Below are positions 31,607 to 41,978 of a DNA stretch of 54,328 nucleotides, one piece after another. The stretch lies in NCBI GenBank assembly GCA_949358305.1, contig CASHSZ010000138.1:1-54328 (forward strand). Direction: 5' to 3'. The notes below the pieces were generated by a model. The model made no database searches. It was given only the letters and a program-made list of their open reading frames with translations, and was not told the DNA's origin. Made by a program: the position numbers and the translations under genes. Numbering within the stretch: the stretch's first letter is position 1; each line of letters begins with the position of its first letter. Source of the stretch: Strigamia acuminata (Eukaryota; Arthropoda; Chilopoda; Geophilomorpha; Linotaeniidae).

Positions 31607-33637
31607 TAATATGACGTGGATCAGAAAACTAAATCAATATAATTCTTCAAAACTTTCCAAATTTCAAAAATATGGTTTTAAACTCCAAAGAAGTTGACAT
31701 GATGCAAGCAGGTTGACAAGGTAAAAACTACTGACGATGCTCTCCCTCAGTGAGACACGTTATTGTGGTCTTAATTCGAGTACTACAGTTCGCCATTTTG
31801 CAAGCACCCAGGCTGATATCCTGCACCCAAAAAATATTAGATTTCACAAACAGTCGCCTTTTTTACTGAGCTACTACCATGGTTAAGTATTAAAAGTTGC
31901 TGAGCATGTAGACCTTCAATCTTTTGGATAATACAGACCCCTGAAAACCTAGTTTTTCTAAACTAGTTTCCAGTTGAAATTAATAACACGACAAATTTTA
32001 AAAAGTCTAAAAAATACATTTATTATTATCTCTTTATATGTCATAAATCTGTAAATGTATATGCGGCATCTTTTCGTGAAAAATTCAGATTTTTTTGCAG
32101 GTTTTTTTTCAGAAATGTGGATTTTTTTCCGACGGCCTAAGCAACTGTTTATTTTGACTGTTTCCAGCCCTGACTAATGTGTCCATTCTTAGTTTAGGTT
32201 TTGGGTTTAACAAGTAAGTGGCAATTAAAATTCCTTCTTTCAGAACAATTACGCTATTAAATTTTTGGTGGTCGATGCTTGCATTTAATCACTCCCACAA
32301 ATCAATACTCATTCCATACATTTCTTTAATCAACAGGTTGGTTCATTCAACCAAATCCTCCCTTTAAAATGTGATTTATCATCTTATCTTTGATTAATTT
32401 TTTAAACCTGCAACATTTCTTTGCAGCAATTAAGTAGCAATTTCAACAATCTTTTCCTACACTCATAATTTAAACAAATCTTATCTACAAACTTTTTCTT
32501 TCTAGCTCACAATTAACTTCTGTCACAACACTTTCTGTCCTCTTAATTTTAATTAAAAAATTAATTGAGACTAAATCTCACAAAAAAAAAAAATTTAAAA
32601 AAATGTTAAAAAAATCATACATTTTATATGTATGAAAAATTAATCAGTTGGGATGATGTAATTAAAGCAAAGCAAAGAAAGTAATTAAGGTAATCTCGAG
32701 TTCAAACGCTAGAAACGCGAATCCTTGTCGCGCTGAATTATGAATCAAAATCCGGAAATAAATTTATTTTGTCAAATTAGTGAAACAGAGTCAGGAATAA
32801 TTGCTCTTCAGGGTACTTTTTGATTGCAAGTATTTTGCATTTATGAAAATTTATGAAAATTTTTAACACACAAAACCACTAATACTCTTACTGGTTTTCC
32901 AATGTCCCAAAGTCTTAAAACTGTTAAAAAGCCCAAAATATATTAGATTTCATTAGATATTAAAAAAACCACAAATAAAAAACAATCTTCTCATGTTTGT
33001 GTTTGTAAACAATGAATATCTTACTACTTTAAGGTGAACTTCATTCACTTCACTACTAATCTAATTAAGTGACAAATGACAGTTCATTTGCAATTCTAAA
33101 TACAACACTTTGTTTGCTGGACTAATTTATTTCTCAAGACAATACTGTCTGTTTAAATTATCCACACATGGCTGTTTCAAGTGTGTTCACCGTAAGTCTT
33201 CTGTTTAAGGCCGGATGCTAATTCAATCCAGTCATTGCTGACCCAGACGCCAATCATTTCGTCACCAATCATTTTTGCGCCGAATTTTATCTACCAGGTG
33301 GCATAAAAATCCATTGAGATTCAATGACATCAATCTTGACCCGGTCCCTCGTCTTGCCCTAACAACAGTATTAAAAGATAGACCGGGCAAATTGTTGGGT
33401 TATACTTAGTCATCCCCAGCATGATGTCATTTGTACTGACCACCCACTGGTTATCCTTTCAACCCCTTTCCTCACTTCCTGTCCAACTTTAGTAAAAGTT
33501 GGTCGCAGCACACGTTGCTCTGCGACTCTACAAAGCATATCCACTCGAATCTTTTACATCAACCATCACAAATAATGATAGATAAACTTAAAACAGCTAA
33601 ACTAAAGGGAAGTTTTTTTTGTCAACGACTGTACATA
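31607..33637. other. AT-rich non-coding DNA
   Basis: No gene, no clear repeat ends and no RNA gene recognised. The stretch at about 33200-33420 is less AT-rich but has no long frame. Confidence 0.4.
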
Positions 33638-33739
33638 CCGTATTTCATCGATTCTAAGACGCCCTTTTTTCCCATAGAAACATCTCTAAAAATAGAGTGT
33701 GTCTTATAATTGATGCGTCTTAGAATTGAAGAAATACGA
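33638..33739. mobile_element. Hairpin MITE (CCGTATTTCATCGATTCTAAGACGC ends), copy 1
   Basis: The left arm starting CCGTATTTCATCGATTCTAA is mirrored by the right arm TTAGAATTGAAGAAATACGA. TA lies at both borders and the total length is about 102 bp. A relative lies at 47721-47818. Confidence 0.65.
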
Positions 33740-34167
33740 TAGACATTTTCAATGCAATAACTTCATGGTTTAGATTCTGAGGACTCCTTGAGCCGTTTCA
33801 TTTTTCAACCAGAAATTTGCGAGGCGGGACGTAAAGACCATGAATTTTCTAGATATATTACTATAAAGTTCCTGCAATAAAAAAAAAAACTATATGGTAG
33901 AGACCAAGACACCAATACCACGCTCTACATAGATCTGATAATTTAATATAATTTGAAAATCGGAATCAAACTAAAATTCAATTCAGACTCTCCCTCTGAA
34001 ATTGTTTTCCTTCATTTCTTTGAATGATATTTTATCGCACACCGTATGTAAAATTTTACATTTAGACTGGTTTAAAAAATATAAACAAGTTTAAATGACT
34101 TTATGAATGTGCCTTATATTTTTATTTTTAATATAACTTATGTATGTCTGCACAAAATCAGTTAATA

Positions 34168-34584
34168 CAGTCGAGCCTCGATATAACGAATCGCAAGCGA
34201 CCAGAGAAATCGGTTCACAAGATCAATTTTTTTTAACATGGTAAGGTGCGCGCCATAAGTATAGAATAATCGGTTTTTTTGAAATATTTCTTTTTGCGCT
34301 TCATCTGGAATCAAACCAATTTTTTAATAAATGTATTTTGGCATTAGAATTCATTTAAAATTAACAGGTTTATAAGTTTATAGTTTATAGTTTATAGTTT
34401 ATAGTTTATAGTTATAAGTTTGTAGAAAAATAAATTTGGCAGTGATTTTCCTTAAAAATGGGGGTGACATAAGTATAGAATATTTTAGGTTTGATGCAAA
34501 AAAAAGGATAAAATTAATATCACATAACATGGCATTTTTATGTATTCGTTATAACAGAAAATTTGTTATAACGAGTTTTGACTG
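34168..34584. mobile_element. Decayed pogo-like MITE
   Basis: CAGTCGAGCCTCGATATAAC at 34168 follows TA and is mirrored by GTTATAACGAGTTTTGACTG ending at 34584 with several mismatches. The right TA is lost. It includes a (TTTATAG)n microsatellite of about five units at 34374-34415. Confidence 0.6.
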
Positions 34585-34685
34585 TCGAGCTTTCCGATTT
34601 TTCCAATGCCAGATAAAACAGCTTATACTACACTTCAATAGGCATTTTATTATAACGACACTTCACCTTGGAGATTCCAGTAATC

Positions 34686-36435
34686 TGTGACGATTCTACT
34701 TTTGGCTGATTTAATAGCCATTTAAGATAGATAATTAATCGGTTTAAACAAGACGTTGCTAGGAGTAGCAACAACCTAACCGAGATAAGCTTACGGAAGT
34801 CCGTGTACAAATATGAATCAATGACTGAGCAGAAATAACTTACAGTTTTCTTGGTGTAACATAACATATTTATTACTGAATAATAACAATAACAAAGATG
34901 GGTTCTTGACGCGTGTAAACGGGTGGCATCAACTGGTTGAGGATCCGGGCGAAGCCAGAGGAATACGGCTGACTTGCGGCATCGTCACAAATATCGCTAC
35001 GGAGACGTATTTGGTCCGCAGCTCGAGTATCTAAATATGCGAAGAGTCCTACGCATAAACAGGAATATTCGGCAGAATATTCCATTGTTTCAAATGAATA
35101 AAGTGAAGTAATTAAAATAATACAACAAATGAATTGTTATATAAATATTAATTGGGCGGGGACCGTCACGACAATTGAGAGAACGTCGCGGGAGTTGTTG
35201 AGACTCCATCCGCCAGCATGCCTTACGACGACAAGATCTCGTGATCAGGCGCCGAGTATTTAATTGTGTGCTTTAACTCGCTATCGGTGGTACCAACCAC
35301 CAGGTAAACATTTCTATGGACTTACCGGGTTTAAAAGATATTGCCAATACAGGATTACCAAAGCCCGAGTAATTTGTTTAACACGATATATTTATATATC
35401 GTTCACGGGTTACTAACCCGGAGGGTACGATGGGGCGGGGACCGTCACGACGGTCGAGAGAACCATCGCGGGAGGATTTGACTCCTCCATCCGCCAGCAT
35501 GCCTTACGATGACGGGATCAGCGGATCGAGCACCGGGTAAAATATTAATCGGCCACTGCCGTTGGATTACCATTATCCAGGTAGTTGTTTCTCGCAACAT
35601 CTTTAGATATTACTCACGGGCTACCAACCCGGCGTGTCGCCTGTATATTAGGTCTTTACCGACTTTTAACGAGCGGAAGGACCAATCGTAGAAAGACGGG
35701 AACCTGCGTGGGCTGTTTACAACAACCATCCTGCAGCGGACTGTGGCCAGTTAGCCGAGGGACCTATTTTCATTTAGCAAGGTCGTACTGTATACGACCG
35801 TTATATTAAGCCACCGTACGAAGTCCTACTGTCCCGTAGAACAGCTGGCTAACGTTACGGGGCCATTTCATGCGAATGCATGTCTATTACCGGAGTTAGC
35901 CTTCCCGAAAAGGCCCTACAACAACAATAACAATCTAGTAATGAATACTAATTGTGGAGAGCTGAGGTGGCCTGATGTGTCGATAGAGAAAGTGAGATCA
36001 AACGATAACAACAATTCAACTACAGACAGTATATTCATATTCAGTTATCAAGCCAAGGCCTGGTAGAAAACCAGAGCTTATATAGTTCCTGAGAACAATC
36101 AGATTGGCGACAGCCAATCAGGTGCCTGGATCGACGGATTCGTGGATCACTAGTCCGGACCTAATAGAGACCGGGGTTCGGACCTAATATGGAATTGGGT
36201 CCAGAAGGGTCCGATTGGTCCCCTTCAACAAGTAAATATAAAATATAATATTGATTCGGCAGAATCAATATTTAAGTAAATAATACTTTATCATGTTTAA
36301 TAAATAATTTATATTTATTCACGTCATTCCGACAATTAATTATAATTCTCGCAATTCATTCGAAAATGCGCGCTTTTAGTCAAATAGCGCCATCTGGCGG
36401 CAAATCGGAAATTATACGGTTTTATAACCGTCACA
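34686..36435 (-). repeat. 3' LTR of element C (1,750 bp)
   Basis: On the minus strand it begins TGTGACGG and ends CGTCACA. Inside, a block beginning GGGCGGGGACCGTCACGAC occurs twice, 279 bases apart (35154 and 35433), with diverged intervening sequence, so the LTR contains an internal tandem duplication. An AATAAA lies at 34869-34874 on the minus strand. Confidence 0.95.
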
Positions 36436-36449
36436 CATCCCCCGGTGGC
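36436..36449 (-). promoter_or_regulatory. Polypurine tract of element C
   Basis: ACCGGGGGATG on the minus strand abuts the 3' LTR. The same ACCGGGGGAT core also occurs inside the element near 37079 and 39514, with a partial copy near 37265. Confidence 0.65.
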
Positions 36450-37403
36450 AAACATAAGAGTTTACTAACTCTATATTTGTCATCGGAAAGATTACTTCTT
36501 AAGTTTAAGATGTTCACCCTGATTTTTATTGAATTATTTATAATCCAATACCTGCTCTATTAATTTTAGTCAAAATTAATCACACTAATTTCTTTCAGAA
36601 ACTCATAACACAATTGACTAATTGGCTTTCCTGTACAATACACCTCCTAGTTGCAAGGCAACGGGATGGATTCTTCGGAACATGTCATTCATATTCGTCA
36701 TCCACTCGATTTCGATTGAAATCTTACTCTACCGATCTAATTCAAACATGAACATGTTTATTAGAGGATTTGTAACAACTCTTCGAATTTTGACTTAATA
36801 AAATCAAAACATAATTCTTTTGCTGCTTAATATCCCAAGCCTCGACCGAGACTTGAATTTTACTTTAACTGGGGACCTCTTAAACAAATAACTAGACTAT
36901 TGTCTAATTACTACAAATATTTATTTGTAGTCGTGTAACCTAACTCGTATTTTATTTTCTTCTAGAAAACAATACCAATTTATTCTACGAGCGTAAAATA
37001 TATTTGTTCCGAAATAAAACTTCTTTTATTTATCATCATTTCTAGAATCCTAGAATTTTGTATCCGATTTAAACTATCCCCCGGTGGTGTGATTTATTAA
37101 TCACTACACCGCTTAAAGTATTTATCTAAATACCACACAAGTTTTTATTAAAAACTTTTTATTCTATTGAATAAATTCAACTTTTATCAACCGAAGCTTT
37201 ATTCAAAGTTCCGGTGATCGAGATTTATTTAAAACCTTTTGAGTTTGGTGGGATAATATTTTATCCCCCGGATCTAGCATTTTGCTTCAGACAAATTAGA
37301 AACGTTTGTTTCAAGTTTATCCACTTTTATTAAGAATTTCAGTTATGAAACTCGTAAGACTGTTTTGTAATTAATTACTAAATAGTCTTTTATAGGTTCA
37401 TCT

Positions 37404-38585
37404 TTAGATTTCACCAAATAAAGCTTCATTGTTACGGATTACCTTATAAATTTTCTTTAAACAATGAGTTGGCACTCTTTGTTTGCGTAACAGATAGGTA
37501 CTATCTCTAGTGAGATTGTCAAAAAATAGTGCAACCGCACTTTTGGAGGTTAAATAACCTTGTAAATTCCACATTCTATAGAATCGGTATATGAAGGAAT
37601 ACAGACTCTCTGAGTCTCGTTGTTTTGTTAAAATCAACTGTACTGTTCTTTCTAACTGTGTTGTTACAAATTGTTCGCGGAACAGGTATTCGAATATTTT
37701 CCAATTGAAAATTTTATGTTGATTTTCACAAAACCAATTCTGAGTAAAGTGTAACAAATAGCTTGGAACACATTCGTGAACCATTTTTTGTAGCGGCATA
37801 TAATTAATAGATGCCACCTTCCTGATAAATGCGAGGAGTAGCTCGCTCTCGTCGGCTTTCAGTGAATACTTTTGGAAAGTACTCTGCCCCTTTTGCAACA
37901 ATGTATACACACTTTTCACCATGTTAATGTATTCATCTGAAGACAATCCAAAGTGAGGTGATCGCGAACGCGATCTAAAATTATTTTGCAAAACACTACG
38001 ATCGCGCACATAATTAGCAATTCGTACGTTCTTGTTTGTTACATTAGTAACTACATCTTGAGTATCGTTCAAGGATGATTCGGGTGAAGGTAAATGTCTA
38101 TGAGCCCAAACGGGATCAAGATTTGCTTTCTGTCGATACCGACTAATTGGTGTCGAAGGAGTCGAACCTAATCGTGGATCGTTAGATCCATAATTAGCGG
38201 AAGAACGAGATCTAGATCTAGATCCTTTAAAAGGTAGTTTATTTAACATAACAAAATCCACCATTTCGACGATTGATCGGAATTGGTTTGGATTCAAACC
38301 ATAATCAGTACAAAATAAAAGTCCTGTCGGACCTAAATGTGATCCATCCGATGGAAGATTTCCTTCCACAGGAGAATTTAGTTCAGTCTGTACCAAGTTA
38401 GGATCTATAATTCTGATCGGTTCCGTTGTTTCATTCGAAACACTATTACCGACCACGTGGTTTACTATTTCCTCTACTAATCCAGTTTCGTTAGAAACTG
38501 GCACAAATCCGGTTAAACTTATTCTACCGGTCAAACAAGTTCTTTCCTTACCGCGTGTGTTCATCGAGTGCTGGTTACTAGTCAT
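37404..38585 (-). CDS. gag: Gag-like protein of element C, about 393 residues
   Basis: The frame is open further upstream to 38711, but I place the start at the ATG at 38585 (MTSNQHSMNTRGKERT). That ATG directly follows a strong splice-acceptor-like sequence (TTTTTCAATTTTAG), and the upstream codons look non-coding. Two short arginine-serine clusters (SRSRSRSS and RSRSRSP) flank the middle. The C-terminal half matches a retrotransposon capsid pattern: MHECVPSYLLHFTQNWFC, then FNWKIFEYLFREQFV, then QRDSESLYSFIYRFYRMW. There is no CCHC zinc knuckle, so RNA packaging must rely on other basic parts or on a helper. The ORF is intact. Confidence 0.75.
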   Translation of the reverse strand: MTSNQHSMNTRGKERTCLTGRISLTGFVPVSNETGLVEEIVNHVVGNSVSNETTEPIRIIDPNLVQTELNSPVEGNLPSDGSHLGPTGLLFCTDYGLNPNQFRSIVEMVDFVMLNKLPFKGSRSRSRSSANYGSNDPRLGSTPSTPISRYRQKANLDPVWAHRHLPSPESSLNDTQDVVTNVTNKNVRIANYVRDRSVLQNNFRSRSRSPHFGLSSDEYINMVKSVYTLLQKGQSTFQKYSLKADESELLLAFIRKVASINYMPLQKMVHECVPSYLLHFTQNWFCENQHKIFNWKIFEYLFREQFVTTQLERTVQLILTKQRDSESLYSFIYRFYRMWNLQGYLTSKSAVALFFDNLTRDSTYLLRKQRVPTHCLKKIYKVIRNNEALFGEI

Positions 38586-39025
38586 AACTAAAATTGAAAA
38601 ATAAAATTTCCGAAGTCTGAGAGATAACGATGAAGTCGTAACGTTCAGGAAGGTTGCAAACGAAGCAGTGGTTACACTATTTCGAATGGAAGTATGGGTA
38701 CTTCGATACACCTCTCTGATTGGTTGATTGTCAAACGTCAGTCTCGCGAGACTCTAATCTCATCTGAGATTGGTAGAAATCACTATTTTCGTGGAACCTA
38801 AATCTTGTCAGATTTCAGGGTTATGACGTAGTCACCAAATAAAATGGATACTTTTCCAAGTATTTTAAAATATCACCAATTTTATTAATAAAAATGGTAA
38901 CCTTTACGGGATTTTTAAAGTATTAAAAACCACAATTTCACAAGTACGTTGAATCGATTGAATCGACGGCTTTGCTGAATTCCGTTCTTTATTTGAATTT
39001 ATCAAATAATAAATTTCAGTTTTAA

Positions 39026-39289
39026 CTAAAACTTACTAACTTGATTTTTACAAAATCTAGTAATTTTTTTACTTTTTATCCCATAAAAGCACGTTGAATC
39101 ATTTGATTCGGTAGCTTTACGGCAAGTAACGAGGAATTTCGAACGCAATTCCGTGAAAAAAGTGAAGGAATGCACATTTTTTAATGTATTTGTCTCTGTT
39201 AAGGCGGTATACAAGGTTTCTTGTATCTCCTCCCCCTCCGTTTCTTCAGAATATTCTTTAGAATCTTCTGAAAAACTGGATTCGAACAT
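39026..39289 (-). CDS. Small leader ORF in element C, hypothetical
   Basis: An 87-codon frame starting at ATG 39289 has a very acidic N-terminal half (SEDSKEYSEETEGEEIQ) and a basic, cysteine-containing C-terminal half. It ends at GTTAGTAAG, which also looks like a splice donor, so it may be an exon rather than a complete gene. I recognise no family. Confidence 0.35.
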   Translation of the reverse strand: MFESSFSEDSKEYSEETEGEEIQETLYTALTETNTLKNVHSFTFFTELRSKFLVTCRKATESNDSTCFYGIKSKKITRFCKNQVSKF

Positions 39290-39839
39290 TATTTAAATAT
39301 TCTGACATTATTAGGCATAAATAATTATATGCTTTCTAGTTTATTCAAACTTTCAAACAAGATTAGGTATTTATACCTAACCGATCGTTTTGACGTTGTC
39401 TACGAATTCTTTCGATGGACGTCATGTCGTTTTTCTACGTGTTTGATTGAAACTACGGTAAATCGATGAATTGGGGGCGGACACGAACGTATCAAAGTCA
39501 GCTTAATCTTCATCCCCCGGTGGTAAAATTTTAAACTTTACCACGTGGTAAATTTAATATTTCACCGTAAAATCCATTTTTTCAAATGAAAAAAAATTGT
39601 AATGGAAAGTTCCTTATTTACGTTGTAAATATCCTGGAAATTTCATCCTTTATTTCGAGAATGAAGAATAAAGTTTTATTCCTTTTCTACACCAAAATCG
39701 TTCGATTTTGCAATTCGCAAAATTTACTATTTTCTTTAGAAAATAAGAATTCAAAGAATGCAACGTTCTTTCTTGTAATGTTAATTACAAGATTAATGTA
39801 AACATGATTAAAATTTGGATAAATTTCAACTGAAATTTT

Positions 39840-41570
39840 TCCAGTTAATCGTATCATTCGATTTATTTTAATAAACCGAAATAAATATTACTCTTATTTT
39901 TAGGTAAATCCAGATTTATTTAGTCAAATAAACCGAATTCACGATGATTGAATTGTTAGGCAACAATTCAGGAAAGTACGCCTGGAAACCTGGCGGCTTC
40001 TCGGTAAAACTCCGCGATTCTGTTGCTAGGCAACACAGCTGCGAAAATGGCTTCGCCGGAATTGAACATTTGAACGATCTTCAATTCCTTTTAAAATTCG
40101 GATTTCAACATTTTAAAATCAGGGTTTGATTGTACAATACAAATGTAAAGATAATCAGGTATGTGTCTATTTTGTAAATAAACCTTTAACACGAATAAAC
40201 CTATTCTTTCAATTTTACCAACTTGTCTTGTTTTTATTTTTCAAAATAAATTTAGGTTAAAATATTAATAAGTTTTTTAACTTAATGTGAAATCCCAAAC
40301 GGAATTTTGTGGTTTAGGTTATTTTATGTGAAAACAACCGATAAAACTGGAATTAGAATTCGAATTCCTTCGGGGTTGAATCTTCATTTAAGCCTGACCG
40401 CGTGTTTTATTGTAACTACGACGGCAAATTATCGTTGTCCAGACGGACAAAACAACGTCGAATTCGGATTGGATTCTCCAATTCCCGTGATAGGATTTTT
40501 AGGCCTTACCACATGGTAAAATAATTATTTTATGCCATCGTTCGAATTTTCTACCGAAAATACATTTATAAGTGAATACACTCATCGTTCTTTAGGATTT
40601 CAATCACAAGAACAAAATTGGATAAATAAACTTCGTACGAAACTTACTTTAAATTCGAACTCGAATTCTTTTTTGGGAAATTAAACTTTCTCGTTTAAGC
40701 CTGTCCGCGCGTATGATCGTAACGGTGACGATTAGACGTTCCGTGAACGGACAAAACAACGATAAGTTCGGATTAGAATTCAAACATTCCGTGGTGAGAT
40801 TTTTAGGCCTCGCCACGTGGTAAAATAATCATTTTACTTGACGTTCAATTTTCCGGTGGAAAATCTGGATAAAAGTGAATTATACTTTTCGTTCTTTACG
40901 CAAATGTTTGATTTTCCTGCAGAAAAACACAATGCAAGTGAATTACACTTATCATGAGATTTATTACTTCGAATAAACTGGATTCTCGACATTTTTTAAA
41001 TCGTTTAGCAACAATTTGTGAAAGCACGTTAAATCGTTCAATTTGGGTAGCTTTCCCGTAAAACACCGTTGCTAGGCAATCGTAGCAGCAAAAGTCTTTG
41101 CTAAGTTCGAATGGGATTCTATTCGCGAAATTGGTTTTAAAGACTTAAAACCAAAAGGTGATTAACACATTTGTAAATTAGAATGTAAATCAGGTATGTA
41201 GAACAATTTATCGAAATAAAATATCTTTTATTCCATTGAATCAACTTTTCCTTCGTTTTATTTAATCAAATAAAATTAGGCCTTGAAATATAAAAACATT
41301 CTTTATTTGAAATCTCAAACAGAATTAAACTTGGTTGTTTTAATCAAAACAACCGGCGAATACTGGAATTCATTTTTGAATTTCCTTCGAGAAATGTTCG
41401 AACTTTATGTATTAAGCCCAACCACGTGGTTTCTCGGATCGACGACGGCGAAACGACGTTACCCGGGCGGACGTAACAGCGACAAGTTCGGGCAAGATTT
41501 TCAAACTTTCGTGGTAGGTTTTTAGGCCTGACCACGCGGTAAAATTATCATTTTACACAAATATATAATT
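39840..41570. repeat. Diverged internal repeats in the leader of element C
   Basis: A block ending TTTTTAGGCCT-ACCAC-TGGTAAAATAAT recurs at about 40493, 40798 and 41518. Blocks containing GTTGCTAGGCAA recur at 40022 and 41068, about 1,047 bases apart. The copies are diverged and do not share an open frame, so the repeat is a non-coding leader feature. Confidence 0.6.
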
Positions 41571-41692
41571 TTTTCTTCAGAAAAACAAATTAAAGGGAAT
41601 ACAATCGTTGTTCTTGTGATTTTAATCACAAAACAACATTCAATACATTTAGTAAAGATATAAATTTCGTTCGAAACTTATTTTACAAGAAA

Positions 41693-41836
41693 TTTTGTCG
41701 TAAGACTAAATTATCCAAACTCCACTTTTCACGAGCACGATTTCCAAATTCATTCGAATAAGAATTGTAGTCTATCGTCGGTAGAACCGCTTGTGGCGGT
41801 CCTAATGAAATTCCTAGAAAAGTTTCACGAGGAGAA
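41693..41836 (-). other. Exon-like open segment in the leader of element C
   Basis: After TTTTACAG (an acceptor-like sequence) a 47-codon frame with protein-like composition (GISLGPPQAVLPTIDYNS) ends at a stop that overlaps a possible donor (CTT|GTAAAATAAG). It has no ATG of its own. It could be a spliced leader exon or a relic of a lost coding region. Confidence 0.3.
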
Positions 41837-41958
41837 CTGTAAAACAAACATTAATTTTACCGTAAAAAATTTCATTTGAAATTTTAACACCGTAAGCACA
41901 TTTCCTAAATTCTCATAAACACACACAACTCAAAATTCACTTGAATTTTTGCAGCCTT

Positions 41959-41976
41959 ATCTCGGTAGAACCTCCA
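41959..41976 (-). promoter_or_regulatory. Primer-binding site of element C, tRNA-Gln-like
   Basis: TGGAGGTTCTACCGAGAT on the minus strand begins two bases after the 5' LTR. The complement fits the 3' end of eukaryotic tRNA-Gln as I remember it (..ATCTCGGTGGAACCTCCA) with one mismatch. Confidence 0.7.
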
Positions 41977-41978
41977 CT

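Noticed and set aside
32697-32740. GTTCAAACGC...-type sequence resembling a tRNA T-arm
   Set aside because: No anticodon arm, acceptor stem or intact cloverleaf could be built around it.
35154-35870. Short ORFs repeated in both LTRs of element C (60-74 codons)
   Set aside because: They are duplicated only because the LTR is duplicated; no start context or domain, and they overlap each other.
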